A stretch of DNA of 64,000 nucleotides from NCBI RefSeq assembly GCF_021531895.1, contig NZ_JAFBIX010000010.1, forward strand, positions 36,871-100,870, written 5' to 3'. Made by a program: the position numbers and the translations under genes. The stretch comes from Faecalicatena contorta. GTDB taxonomy: Bacteria; Bacillota; Clostridia; Lachnospirales; Lachnospiraceae. The notes under the pieces are model-generated. The model made no database searches. It was not told the DNA's origin and saw only the letters and a program-made list of their open reading frames with translations. Positions 16,939 to 26,271 of the stretch are shown in pieces. Position 1 is the first letter of the stretch. Every line of letters starts with the position of its first letter.

Positions 16939-18867
16939 TTAACAAATTTCCGCCCCGGCGGGCATGTCTTTTTCTGGTGTCATCAATGCCAGATTGCCAT
17001 CTGCGTCTTCTGCGCACAGGAGCATGCCTTCGGACAGCACGCCTGCTAATTTGGCTGGTTTTAAGTTTACAAGTACCATGACTTTTTTGCCGACCATTTC
17101 TTCTGGTTTGTAATGTGCCTTGATGCCGGATACGATCTGTTTTACCTGGCTCCCGATTTTTACCTGTGAGCACAGGAGTTTTCTGGACTTCGGAACTTCT
17201 TCACAGGCTATGATCTCTCCGACCTGGAACTGCATCTTCCCGAAGTCGTCGAAGGTGATCTCTGGTTTTGCTTCGATGTCGATGACTTCTTCTTCCTCTG
17301 CGGAAGCTTCTGGCTCTTCTTCTACCGGTGGGTGAAGTTCTTCTACTTTTTTCATGACTTCATTGATGTCCAGTCTTGCGAAGAGGATCTCCGGTTTTTC
17401 GGTTACTTTGCCGTCGCCAAGCTGTGCCAGGATCTTTTCGGATGTCTCTGGCATGAAGGATTCCAGAAGTCTTGCGCCTGCTTTGATGCTTTCAATCAGG
17501 TTGTAAAGCACGGTCTCCAGACGGTCTTTTTTCGCTTCGTCTTTTGCCAATGCCCATGGCATGGTCTCGTCGATGTATTTGTTGCAGCGTTTGAACAGTG
17601 TGAAGATCTCGGTAATGGCATCTGCCACACGAAGATTCTCCATCTTGGCATCTACTGCCTTTGGTGTATTGTCTCTTACTGCTTTCAGATCGGCATCTAC
17701 TGCCTTTTCTTCTTCTGTCTCAGCAACACCTTTGTCGGTCACTACACCGCCGAAGTATTTATTGGTCATGGAAATGGTTCTGTTAACCAGGTTTCCTAAT
17801 GTATTTGCAAGGTCAGAGTTCATACGCTCTACCATCAATTCCCAGGAGATAACGCCGTCATTTTCAAATGGCATCTCGTGGAGTACGAAGTAACGTACAG
17901 CATCTACTCCGAAGAAATCTACCAGTTCGTCAGCGTAAAGCACATTTCCTTTGGATTTACTCATCTTTCCGTCTCCCTGCAGAAGCCATGGATGACCAAA
18001 TACCTGTTTCGGAAGTGGCAGATCCAGTGCCATCAGGAAGATTGGCCAGTAAATGGTATGGAAGCGGATAATGTCTTTTCCGATCAGATGCAGGTCTGCC
18101 GGCCAGTTCTTCTTGAACTGCTCTGTGCTGTCGCCGTCGCAGTCGTATCCGATTCCGGTGATGTAGTTGGTCAGCGCATCCAGCCATACATAGACAACAT
18201 GTTTTGGATCAAAATCTACCGGAATTCCCCACTTGAAGGAGGTTCTGGACACACACAGATCCTGAAGTCCCGGAAGCAGAAAATTGTTCATCATCTCATT
18301 TTTACGGGATACCGGCTGAATGAATTCCGGATGTGTATTAATATGCTCAATCAGGCGGTCTGCGTATTTGCTCATTCTGAAGAAATATGCTTCCTCCTTG
18401 GCTGGTTTTACTTCTCGTCCGCAGTCCGGACATTTGCCGTCTACTAACTGTGACTCTGTCCAGAAAGACTCGCAAGGAGTACAGTACAGACCTTCATAAG
18501 ATCCTTTGTAAATGTCTCCCTGGTCATATAATTTTTTGAAAATCTTTTGAACCTGTTTCTCATGGTCTTCATCCGTTGTGCGGATAAATTTATCATAAGA
18601 AGTATTCATCAGATCCCAGATTCTCTTAATCTCTCCTGCCACATTATCAACGTATTCCTTCGGTGTGATGCCTGCCTCCTGCGCTTTCAGCTCAATCTTC
18701 TGGCCGTGCTCATCGGTACCGGTCTGGAAAAACACATCATATCCCTGGCTGCGTTTGTAACGTGCAATTGCATCTGCCAGCACGATCTCATAGGTATTTC
18801 CAATATGCGGTTTGCCGGACGTATAGGCAATCGCCGTTGTGATATAATATTTTGGTTTATCGCTCAT
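16939..18867 (-). CDS. metG: Methionyl-tRNA synthetase with C-terminal tRNA-binding domain
   Basis: MetG charges tRNA-Met. The 642-residue protein has the class I HIGH variant (SGKPHIGNTYE), the zinc-knuckle pair (CTPC and CPDC), WLDALTNYITG, the KMSKS loop (DGKMSKSKGN) and an anticodon domain. A C-terminal EMAP/Arc1-like domain follows (FDDFGKMQFQVGEIIACEEVPKSRKLL ... VNLKPAKLAGVLSEGMLL). The start at 18867 follows AAGGAGAGG. A T-box leader upstream controls it by the charging level of tRNA-Met. The stop is 3 bp from repeat II-3. Confidence 0.97.
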   Translation of the reverse strand: MSDKPKYYITTAIAYTSGKPHIGNTYEIVLADAIARYKRSQGYDVFFQTGTDEHGQKIELKAQEAGITPKEYVDNVAGEIKRIWDLMNTSYDKFIRTTDEDHEKQVQKIFKKLYDQGDIYKGSYEGLYCTPCESFWTESQLVDGKCPDCGREVKPAKEEAYFFRMSKYADRLIEHINTHPEFIQPVSRKNEMMNNFLLPGLQDLCVSRTSFKWGIPVDFDPKHVVYVWLDALTNYITGIGYDCDGDSTEQFKKNWPADLHLIGKDIIRFHTIYWPIFLMALDLPLPKQVFGHPWLLQGDGKMSKSKGNVLYADELVDFFGVDAVRYFVLHEMPFENDGVISWELMVERMNSDLANTLGNLVNRTISMTNKYFGGVVTDKGVAETEEEKAVDADLKAVRDNTPKAVDAKMENLRVADAITEIFTLFKRCNKYIDETMPWALAKDEAKKDRLETVLYNLIESIKAGARLLESFMPETSEKILAQLGDGKVTEKPEILFARLDINEVMKKVEELHPPVEEEPEASAEEEEVIDIEAKPEITFDDFGKMQFQVGEIIACEEVPKSRKLLCSQVKIGSQVKQIVSGIKAHYKPEEMVGKKVMVLVNLKPAKLAGVLSEGMLLCAEDADGNLALMTPEKDMPAGAEIC

Positions 18868-19023
18868 AATTCCCTCTCCTTTTTCATTGTTCATAAATAT
18901 GTCTGACGCACAAGACGGTTTTTTTCGCAGATGTTCTCTCTTCTACTTTATGGCCACCACAAAATGCCCCACAAAATACCCCATCAGATCATCCTACAGA
19001 TTATTTTATGAATCATATAGAAT

Positions 19024-19350
19024 AAAAAACGCCTTCTCTGACTCCTCCAGATCTTATATCCGGAAGATTCAGAGAAGACGAGAAATCCCGTGTTACCACT
19101 TCTGTTTACCTCCTGCCTCACGACAGAAAGCCTTATTGGGTGTCGAAAACATCCTGCCGCTGTAAAGGGCGGTTCCCTTCATGAACTTACGATGTTGTGC
19201 GCCTCGCACTTCTTACTTCGCTCATCCACGCCGCTCCAAAGCCATCTTCTGCCATATTCCATCCATCCCTCTCAGCCTTCGGATCTCTATCCCCGGGAAT
19301 TCTCTGTAGAACTTCCTATTGCATACTCTCTTCATCACTGCGTTTACATA
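19024..19350 (-). ncRNA. T-box leader (Met specifier) upstream of metG
   Basis: On the minus strand the leader shows the AGTA motif near its start, a long stem I, and an ATG specifier candidate at 19245-19243 (AAG-ATG-G before CTTTGGAG). The T-box core GTGGTAACACGGG and TTTCTCGTC follows. Next comes a terminator (CTTCTCTGA ... TCAGAGAAG, 19033-19077) with a T run at 19029-19024. Uncharged tRNA-Met should stabilise the antiterminator. The Met assignment rests on the codon position and the downstream gene. No other gene lies in this 594-bp gap. Confidence 0.85.
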
Positions 19351-19366
19351 TTTATCCGTAATAAAA

Positions 19367-19396
19367 ATCGTAGCATAACGAAGGCTTTGATGTCAA
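19367..19396 (-). promoter_or_regulatory. Sigma-A promoter of the metG T-box transcript
   Basis: On the minus strand TTGACA (19396-19391) and TACGAT (19372-19367) are 18 bp apart, placing the start just before the T-box stem I. Confidence 0.6.
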
Positions 19397-19461
19397 GATA
19401 TGCCAGAGAATAAAAGCCCATTTTTCCACATTTTCATAAACCGAATAACAGACCAGCCATC

Positions 19462-20409
19462 TCACAACTGCAGATCCAATGCCTTAAAATGCATAAAGCG
19501 CATCTTTGGCTCCTTTTCCTCGACAAAAAACCGATCCAGCACGCGACAGGTCTTTTGAAACCATGCAAGACTCTTTTCTTCGTCTGTTTTATCACATAAC
19601 GCTTCATACAATTGAATGATACGAATCAGCAGCCAGTCCAGCCGCTCTGCGCCGGCCATGGTATGTTCTTCACAAAGCGGAAGATACCCCAGAAATGCAA
19701 GTTGTTGATTTATTATGTCCAATGTAAGCTGTGGCAGATTAAAGATAATCAGATGCCGCAGCATGGTCTTTCTTGGAATCTCACCTAATAATTTCATCTG
19801 TCTTGCAAATTCCGATTCATAACTTGTACTGGTAATATGCCGTAGCAGAATATCAGAATCCGCCGGAACAACCGTATCTATATAATGAAATGCATCCGTA
19901 AAGTACAGATGCCTCAGACAGGCCTGTGGATTTTCCAGTGAAATGTTCAGACAAATCATCCTCTTCGGTGATGCATTTTGGATATATGTCCCTGCCAATT
20001 TCTTCATACAATCCTTCTTTTCCTGGTAACGGACATCCGACAAATCCATTGACGCATCATAGACATCCAGACACCGGTCATAGTAATTCTGCAGTAAGTA
20101 AGCCATTTCTTCCGGCAACAGCTCCAAAGCCTTCCCCAATCGCAGACACTGCTCCCGGTTCGCCGGCATATATCTGCCGGTCCGCCAATATCGTATCTTC
20201 AAAGCTTCTGAATCTTTTGCCGGTGCACGTCCATACATACGCTCATAGAGAAAAGCATCCGTTTCCTGCTTGCTTTTAAGCTGATATTTGCAGCGAACCC
20301 GCACATGCCTCTCCTTAAGCCACTCAAGTTCCGGGCGCTCCTGCATCCCCATATGAAGGCACTCCCTCGCAAGCTCAAGAACCCCCTCTGTAGTATATAA
20401 ATGATTCAT
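19462..20409 (-). CDS. Hypothetical helical protein, possible regulator
   Basis: I do not recognise this 315-residue protein. It is predicted to be largely helical and is rich in Leu, Arg and Glu. Residues about 60-110 (FLYERMYGRAPAKDSEALKIRYWRTGRYMPANREQC, LRLGKALELLPEEMAYLL) look like a helix-turn-helix preceded by a short basic region, as in transcription regulators with long C-terminal sensing halves. No membrane segment or signal peptide is visible. It is divergent from the surface-protein gene at 20647, which hints at control of that gene, though this is only positional. The ATG at 20409 has GGAGGATGAAGA upstream. Confidence 0.7.
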   Translation of the reverse strand: MNHLYTTEGVLELARECLHMGMQERPELEWLKERHVRVRCKYQLKSKQETDAFLYERMYGRAPAKDSEALKIRYWRTGRYMPANREQCLRLGKALELLPEEMAYLLQNYYDRCLDVYDASMDLSDVRYQEKKDCMKKLAGTYIQNASPKRMICLNISLENPQACLRHLYFTDAFHYIDTVVPADSDILLRHITSTSYESEFARQMKLLGEIPRKTMLRHLIIFNLPQLTLDIINQQLAFLGYLPLCEEHTMAGAERLDWLLIRIIQLYEALCDKTDEEKSLAWFQKTCRVLDRFFVEEKEPKMRFMHFKALDLQL

Positions 20410-20566
20410 TCTTCATCCTCCAGATAACATTCGCACATTGACGTGTGTAAATTCACATCCCTCCAACACACATTCCTGCTACTATAACTTTATTCGTATC
20501 CGGAAGACCTACAGGGACACCAACGCCAGAAATCAATTGATAATAAAAATGTTAAATTTCACCTTA

Positions 20567-20595
20567 TTGATGGGAAAACCTAGAAATGCTAGACT
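20567..20595 (+). promoter_or_regulatory. Promoter of the surface-protein gene
   Basis: TTGATG (20567-20572) and TAGACT (20590-20595) are separated by 17 bp, about 50 bp before the start codon. Confidence 0.55.
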
Positions 20596-20646
20596 TCTAT
20601 CATGTATGAATATCTCTATCATTCTAAGAAAGGAAGAAACACATAT

Positions 20647-21744
20647 ATGAAAAAATGGATGAGAAAATTATGTGGGGTGTCACTGGCATTGGCAGTGGCC
20701 TGCAGTATGATGATCACCTTACCTGTTTTTGCTGAAGGGGAAGAGGAGGAAGAAGAATCCATCATCTCTGTTACTGGTGTACCTGAAGATGCAATCATGG
20801 CTGGAAGCGAATTGAATCTTACCTTTACGATCGATTCCGAAGCAGTAGAATGTTACACAGATCTCTATCTTGCTATCAGCGGACCATTTACCTCCACCAT
20901 GGGAACTACAGACGAAGATGGGTATATTACGATTAATCTTGAGAACACGGAGCCAGTAACAGTACCCGTAACAATCAATTCAGATGCCTACCCAGGAGAA
21001 TCCCTCGGTGAAGTTGACTTATATGGTACTTATGTAGATCCTGAGACAGATGCCTCTGGAGAGTCTGATATCATTGGATGGAATTTCTTTGACCTTACAA
21101 TCCAGCAGATCTTTTCTATCGAACTGACTCAGTGGAATCCAATCAACGAAGCAGTTGCCGGAACCCCTTACCCATTTGCTGTAACGATTACAAATAATAC
21201 GGATTCTTCGTTGAAAGATATCACGGTTACAGCCGGAGGGCTGAATTTCTTCACAGAACTCTATCATTGGAATGCAATCATCGATTACGAAGCAATGGAT
21301 GGAGTAACGATAGCCAGTCCTGATGCAGTGATTCAAAGTCTTGCCCCAAAGGCATCCGTCACAATCAAAGGTACGATAACTTTCCCTGCCGAATCAATCG
21401 GTGATAATACACACCTATGCATCGATGTGAGCTGCAACGGTTTCGAAGATAATTTAAACGGTTACGGCAATCTCACAGATAGTTATCATTTCCCGATAGT
21501 CGCTTCACCATCCTCTGGCAATCAGGGTGGACAAGGCAATGGTTCTCAGGGCTTCGCCGGGCAGAATACAAATGGACAGAATACCAGTACTTCAACTGCT
21601 GTTGTGGAAAATGTAGCTAACACTGCAAATGCTTCTTCCGTAGTCAAAACCGGAGACCCTGCTGAGGCAACAGCACCTCTGGCAGCTCTGCTCATAGCAG
21701 CATCTGCAATTGTAATCGTCTTGAGAAAAAGAAGAACTGTTTAA
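20647..21744 (+). CDS. Secreted surface protein with KTGD-type sortase anchor
   Basis: This 365-residue acidic protein has a signal peptide (MKKWMRKLCGVSLALAVACS, then PVFAEG), a Glu-rich start of the mature chain, and beta-rich Ig-like segments. A Gly/Asn/Gln-rich linker (about residues 285-320) and a C-terminal anchor follow: VKTGD, a hydrophobic helix (APLAALLIAASAIVIVL) and a basic tail (RKRRTV). VKTGD in place of LPXTG is a common sortase-signal variant in gut Clostridia, so wall attachment is likely. The function is unknown: NITNNTDSSLKDITVTAGG resembles DUF11/NPCBM-like adhesin modules. AAGGAAG precedes the start. Confidence 0.82.
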   Translation: MKKWMRKLCGVSLALAVACSMMITLPVFAEGEEEEEESIISVTGVPEDAIMAGSELNLTFTIDSEAVECYTDLYLAISGPFTSTMGTTDEDGYITINLENTEPVTVPVTINSDAYPGESLGEVDLYGTYVDPETDASGESDIIGWNFFDLTIQQIFSIELTQWNPINEAVAGTPYPFAVTITNNTDSSLKDITVTAGGLNFFTELYHWNAIIDYEAMDGVTIASPDAVIQSLAPKASVTIKGTITFPAESIGDNTHLCIDVSCNGFEDNLNGYGNLTDSYHFPIVASPSSGNQGGQGNGSQGFAGQNTNGQNTSTSTAVVENVANTANASSVVKTGDPAEATAPLAALLIAASAIVIVLRKRRTV

Positions 21745-21769
21745 ACGGATATCAAACATCTTAATGAAA

Positions 21770-21822
21770 AAAGACATCGATATGTTTCTTAATTACTGAA
21801 AAAGAATCATTTCGATGTCTTT
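21770..21822 (+). terminator. Terminator after the surface-protein gene
   Basis: An 11-bp stem (AAAGACATCGA / TCGATGTCTTT) encloses a 31-nt loop with further partial pairing and is followed by a pyrimidine-rich stretch, 26 bp after the stop codon. Confidence 0.65.
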
Positions 21823-21930
21823 CTCTTATCCTTCTTCCGATACATTTTGCACGAGCTACATTCAGAATTATCTGCATTGTAAAATAATTTTCCGCATATA
21901 GTGATACAAATCATTTTTTCAGGGACCATC

Positions 21931-23709
21931 ATGACAAAAATCTCTAAGAAACGCTCTGTGGCAATTGTTTTCTCTATTGCCATTCTTTTCTTCTTAGCCA
22001 CAGAGCTGTTCCTACATCTCGACAAAAGCGAAGATCAGCGTTTTCTTGAATATACACATCAACTTTTCTGCACGGAAGTCTCCGGCAGTACCATCACACT
22101 TCACTATACATTAAAAGATCCCGAAGCCTTTGGAATCACGGATGCCCCGGTAACCTACGGTACTTGTACTACTGACACCGGAGCCATCTGCGCTTCTGCG
22201 GAAAATGCACTTGCGCTTCTTCAATCTTACGACCGCAGCCGCCTTTGTGATGAAAACCAACGCACCTATGATATACTGGAGGACAGTCTGGCGGATACTC
22301 TGGCAGAATCTAAATATGCACTGTACGAAGAACCTCTGGCGCCTCTGACCGGCACCCAGTCTCAGCTTCCGGTACTTCTGTCGGAATATCAGTTCTATGA
22401 CTCTTCTGACATCGATACCTACCTGGAACTTCTGACCAAAACACCAGAATATTTCCGTTCTATTATCGAATTTGAAAATGAAAAATCCGAGATGGGGCTA
22501 TTTATGGCTTCTTACTCCGCCGATGACATTATCAAAGAATGCCAGGCATTTATCAATATGGGGAATTCCAATTATCTCTATTCTTCTTTCGAAGAACGAC
22601 TGGATTCTCTGGATCTTACGGATGCACAGCGCAATACATATATAGAAGAAAATTCCCGATGTATCGAGGAATACATTTTCCCGGCATATAAAGAGTTAAT
22701 AGAGGGCCTGACCGCACTGCGCGGCAGCGGAAAGAACCATAATGGACTCTGCTATCTGCCAGAAGGGAAGAAATATTACGAGGTTCTGGTCGCCAGTGAG
22801 ACCGGCTCCTCCCGCAGCATTCCAGAGCTTCAGCAATTGACACAAAATCAGATGATCGATGATCTCACGGCTATGCAAAAAGTGTTGACCCAGGAACAAT
22901 CCACCGCCACCGAAGAAGCTTCCGTCTCTTCCGACATATTTAAAACACAAGGGGCGATCCTGGAAGACTCCAATCCCGCTGCCATCCTGACAACGTTAGA
23001 ATCCAAATTGGGGAAAGACTTTCCTGAGCCGCCACAGGTGAATACGCAGATCAAATACGTCCAAAAATCCATGGAAGAGTATCTTAGTCCGGCTTTCTAT
23101 ATGATTCCAGCCATCGACAACACCGAAAACAACGTCATCTACATTAATCAGGGACATCTGCCCGACGATCTGTCCCTGTTCACGACCCTTGCCCATGAAG
23201 GATATCCCGGTCATCTGTACCAGACCACCTACTTCGCCAGCCAGAATCCAGATCCCATCCGCACGCTTCTGAATTACGGCGGATACACCGAAGGCTGGGC
23301 CACCTATAGTGAGATGCTGAGCTACTACTACGCTCCCATCTCCAAAGCGCAGGCCACACTTCTGCAGAAGAATAGCTCCGTCATCCTCGGGCTCTACGCC
23401 CTCGCCGACATGGGCATACACTACGACGGCTGGACCCTGGTCGACACCGTATCCTTCTTCCGAAGCTACGGAATCACCGATACCAATACCATCGAAGATA
23501 TCTTCCACCTAATCATAGCCGATCCCGGAAACTATCTGAAATATTATATTGGATATATCGAATTTCTGGAGTTAAAAAAAGAAGCAATCGAAAAATGGGG
23601 AAGCGAATTCACACAAGAAAGATTCCACAAAGCCGTGCTCGACATCGGGCCAGCGTCATTTGAAGAATTGGGGACGGGGGTTTTTTCATTTTCCTCCGTC
23701 CCAGATTAA
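21931..23709 (+). CDS. DUF885-family putative metallopeptidase, membrane-anchored
   Basis: This 592-residue protein has an N-terminal signal anchor (KRSVAIVFSIAILFFLATELFL) and the DUF885 fold with the zinc-binding HEGYPGH (in FTTLAHEGYPGHLYQ). Downstream GGYTEGWATYSEML supplies the third ligand Glu. DUF885 proteins look like M32-type carboxypeptidases, though activities are rarely tested. The soluble part should face outside. The final 13 residues (GTGVFSFSSVPD preceded by L) and the stop codon come from repeat I-3. Family members normally end a little beyond the GPASFEEL position, so the native C-terminus appears replaced. AGGGA lies before the chosen ATG. Confidence 0.88.
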   Translation: MTKISKKRSVAIVFSIAILFFLATELFLHLDKSEDQRFLEYTHQLFCTEVSGSTITLHYTLKDPEAFGITDAPVTYGTCTTDTGAICASAENALALLQSYDRSRLCDENQRTYDILEDSLADTLAESKYALYEEPLAPLTGTQSQLPVLLSEYQFYDSSDIDTYLELLTKTPEYFRSIIEFENEKSEMGLFMASYSADDIIKECQAFINMGNSNYLYSSFEERLDSLDLTDAQRNTYIEENSRCIEEYIFPAYKELIEGLTALRGSGKNHNGLCYLPEGKKYYEVLVASETGSSRSIPELQQLTQNQMIDDLTAMQKVLTQEQSTATEEASVSSDIFKTQGAILEDSNPAAILTTLESKLGKDFPEPPQVNTQIKYVQKSMEEYLSPAFYMIPAIDNTENNVIYINQGHLPDDLSLFTTLAHEGYPGHLYQTTYFASQNPDPIRTLLNYGGYTEGWATYSEMLSYYYAPISKAQATLLQKNSSVILGLYALADMGIHYDGWTLVDTVSFFRSYGITDTNTIEDIFHLIIADPGNYLKYYIGYIEFLELKKEAIEKWGSEFTQERFHKAVLDIGPASFEELGTGVFSFSSVPD

Positions 23710-23744
23710 ATTTACCGTGTCCCTTTTTGACTTTACCCTGTCCC
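23670..23744. repeat. Type I repeat copy I-3
   Basis: A GGGGACGGGGG hairpin (left) and two blocks (CCGTGTCCC, CCCTGTCCC) make up this copy. The first 40 bp are translated as the end of the DUF885 protein. Confidence 0.85.
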
Positions 23745-23868
23745 TTTTTGTAATTTTTACCCCAATACTACCATTATTGTGAATCTCGCTGAAAGCAACT
23801 GTGCATTACTTTATTTACTGTGTTATACTAAAAATTACTTAACTATGAAAAAGAATGGAGATTTTTAT

Positions 23869-24669
23869 ATGAAGCTAACAATATTAGGGACCGGAAATGC
23901 TGCCGTATCAGAATGCTACAATACTTGTTTTGCCATTTCGGATGGCGACAGACATTTTCTGGTGGATGCCGGCGGCGGAAATCGGATATTAAAAGTCTTA
24001 AAAGATACCGGAATCGAGATTGCTGATATTCATGATATCTTTGTTACTCACGAGCATGTGGATCATGTTCTTGGGATCATCTGGCTGATTCGCATTATCG
24101 GTCAGAAAATGAATCAGGGAAAATATGACGGTGACTTACATATCTACTGCCACAGAGAATTGTCTGAAAAAATTCAGTCAATCGCCAACATGACCATTCA
24201 ACAAAAGGTCTGCAGACATATGGGCGAAAGAATTCGGTTTGATATTGTCGAAAATGGTGACCAGCGCGAAATCCTTGACTGTCCGATAACCTTTTTTGAC
24301 ATTGCTTCTACAAAGGCGAAACAATTTGGATTTACCATGCGGCTGAATAATGGCAAAAAATTCACTTGCGTTGGAGACGAACCATACAACGAAGTCAATT
24401 TTGAATATGTAAAAGACAGTGATTGGCTCTTACATGAAGCCTTCTGTCTGTTCCGCGAAGCAGACAAGTTCAAACCTTACGAAAAACACCACAGTACAGT
24501 AAAAGAAGCCTGCCAGCTTGCAGAAAAGCTCGGGATTCCTAACCTTCTGCTCTATCATACCGAAGAATCACATCTGGCAGAACGGAAAAAACTATATACC
24601 AAAGAAGGCCGGCAATATTATCATGGAAATTTGTTTGTACCGGATGATTTAGAGACTTTCACACTTTAA
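23869..24669 (+). CDS. MBL-fold metallohydrolase (RNase Z-like)
   Basis: This 266-residue protein has the metallo-beta-lactamase fold: KLTILGTGNAA at the start, the metal motif THEHVDHVLG (HxHxDH), a later CVGDEPYN, LLHEAFC and YHTEESH. The arrangement is that of the RNase Z/ElaC-like subgroup, but the length and lack of an exosite arm do not allow an RNA role to be assigned. GGAG precedes the ATG at 23869. Upstream in-frame codons run into an AT-rich leader. It stands alone between repeat I-3 and the next gene. Confidence 0.87.
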   Translation: MKLTILGTGNAAVSECYNTCFAISDGDRHFLVDAGGGNRILKVLKDTGIEIADIHDIFVTHEHVDHVLGIIWLIRIIGQKMNQGKYDGDLHIYCHRELSEKIQSIANMTIQQKVCRHMGERIRFDIVENGDQREILDCPITFFDIASTKAKQFGFTMRLNNGKKFTCVGDEPYNEVNFEYVKDSDWLLHEAFCLFREADKFKPYEKHHSTVKEACQLAEKLGIPNLLLYHTEESHLAERKKLYTKEGRQYYHGNLFVPDDLETFTL

Positions 24670-24784
24670 AGTGTTTCATTTTCCTCGGACTACCATAAAA
24701 TTTAAGAATTGCATTCATCAGATTTGTTGAATTTTATGTCGGAAATTGTTATGATAAAAGAAATTTAACAGGGAGGTATAGCTT

Positions 24785-25432
24785 GTGTCTGAAGAAGTAA
24801 ATATGGTTAAAGAAGAGAATATCGAAAGCAAGTCTGATGCAAATAAAATTGTACCGATTGGAAATAAATCAAATTCAATAGAAGCAGAATCACAGATAAC
24901 AGCAGATAATTCCGTTAATCCAGTACCTGGTGGAGATGTAGATTCTGCCGCAGCAAAAGAATCTATTGCGGCTGAACGTGCAGAATCTTCTACAGAATCT
25001 GCAACATCAAATGAATCTACAACGTCTCACACTACAGAGCAAAAGGCTTCATATGAATACGACGATTTCGAAGATATAGATTGCGATGAAGAAGAAAAAC
25101 CCCGCAGGCATTTCTTCCGTTCCCGCGCCCGTGATGTTGAGAACACAAGGGACAAATTGATTCTTTCGCGTATTAAAGATGAGGATCTGATGGATTATCT
25201 CAAGTTAGAGCAACAACGATTAGAATTTCTGCAACAGGCAAAAGAAGTGAAAGAGAAGCGACTGCTGATCGCTTTCCAGCTAACGATCTCTCTGGCGGCC
25301 ATCGTTGCTATCGTATACCTGCTCAAAGACAATCCGACGATTTTGATAAGCATTTTATATATTGTCGGTATCATCGCCGCCTTGAATATTTGGAAAAATC
25401 CACGCAGCAAGAACAAGGATAAAGATAAATAG
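24785..25432 (+). CDS. Hypothetical membrane protein with acidic N-terminal half
   Basis: I do not recognise this 215-residue protein. Residues 1-100 are low-complexity, rich in Glu, Ser, Thr and Ala, and likely disordered. An acidic patch (YDDFEDIDCDEEEKP) precedes a basic stretch (RRHFFRSRARD), a coiled-coil-like helix (DLMDYLKLEQQRLEFLQQAKEVKEKRLL) and two hydrophobic helices (LISLAAIVAIVYLL and ILISILYIVGIIAALNI), then a Lys-rich end. It starts at GTG with GGGAGG 8-9 nt upstream and has its own terminator. It may sit in the membrane with a long cytoplasmic arm. Confidence 0.7.
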   Translation: MSEEVNMVKEENIESKSDANKIVPIGNKSNSIEAESQITADNSVNPVPGGDVDSAAAKESIAAERAESSTESATSNESTTSHTTEQKASYEYDDFEDIDCDEEEKPRRHFFRSRARDVENTRDKLILSRIKDEDLMDYLKLEQQRLEFLQQAKEVKEKRLLIAFQLTISLAAIVAIVYLLKDNPTILISILYIVGIIAALNIWKNPRSKNKDKDK

Positions 25433-25462
25433 TAAAATTAATAGTGATTAGATACATATTCT

Positions 25463-25488
25463 AAGGGCTGTCATAGACAGTCCTTTTT
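25463..25488 (+). terminator. Terminator after the acidic membrane protein gene
   Basis: A hairpin (AAGGGCTGTC, ATA loop, GACAGTCCTT) is followed by a T run 30 bp after the stop codon. It faces the end of spmB. Confidence 0.8.
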
Positions 25489-25509
25489 CATTCTATATTC
25501 ATATTTTCC

Positions 25510-26037
25510 TCAGACCATCAGCCCGGCTAGGATCACACTTGCAATCAGTCCGGCAAATGTAGCAAACATGGCACCTCCCAGTGTATATCTTGTTTTCGTT
25601 ACTTTCGCCGTCATAAAATACACACTCATTGTATAAAAAATAGTTTCTGTGCACGACATACTGATAGATGCAATCAGTCCAATATAAGAATCTGTGCCAT
25701 ACTCCTTATATACATCCAACAAAAGTCCCGTTGCGGCCGATGAAGAAAACATCTTCACGACTGTAAGCGGCACCAATTCACCGGGAAAGCCTATGTACTC
25801 AGAAAATCTCCCAATAATATCTGACAAAAAATCAAGGAACCCTGAAGCCCTCAATACCCCCACTGCAACCATTAACCCTACCAATGTCGGAAGAATCTTA
25901 ATCACCGTATAAAATCCACTTTTCGCCCCCTTAATAAAAGTATCATAGACATCCACCTTCATCAAAACACCATAACTTACAATTCCAAAGATAACAAGCG
26001 GGACAATAAAATCCGTCATATACATCAAGATTTTCAC
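25510..26037 (-). CDS. spmB: Spore maturation protein B
   Basis: SpmB is an integral membrane protein needed, with SpmA, for normal spore core dehydration. The 175-residue chain carries the family's nucleoside-recognition (Gate) domain: KGAKSGFYTVIKILPTLVGLMVAVGVLRASGFLDFL, GFPGELVPLTVVKMFSSSAATGLLLDVYKEYG and MSCTETIFYTMSVYF. The start is chosen at a GTG (26037) that gives the usual N-terminus MKILMYMTDFIVP, with GGGGA upstream. An ATG at 26064 is the alternative. Its usual partner spmA is not adjacent but lies 1.75 kb away on the other strand, with a MATE gene between. Confidence 0.9.
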   Translation of the reverse strand: MKILMYMTDFIVPLVIFGIVSYGVLMKVDVYDTFIKGAKSGFYTVIKILPTLVGLMVAVGVLRASGFLDFLSDIIGRFSEYIGFPGELVPLTVVKMFSSSAATGLLLDVYKEYGTDSYIGLIASISMSCTETIFYTMSVYFMTAKVTKTRYTLGGAMFATFAGLIASVILAGLMV

Positions 26038-26107
26038 ATAAGTTCCCCATTTCATACTTCCCATACAGTTGCTTACATTATATGTAGGGACAGGGTTTTT
26101 TATAATT

Positions 26108-26184
26108 GGGGACGGGGGTTTTTTTCATTTTCCTCCGTCCCAAATTAAATTTACCGTGTCCCTTTTTGATTTTACCCTGTCCCC
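26108..26184. repeat. Type I repeat copy I-4 with clear terminal inverted repeats
   Basis: This is the full unit between spmB and the MATE gene. Its ends are AATTGGGGACGGGGG and CCCTGTCCCCAATT, an inverted terminal match that makes it look like a small non-autonomous element. An extra GGGACAGGG lies just to its left (26087). Confidence 0.85.
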
Positions 26185-26271
26185 AATTATTGAAAATCTT
26201 TCTTACTACGCATATACTACTTATTAGGGTTTTTATGATATAAAATACTATAAATTGTAATGGTGATAGAT

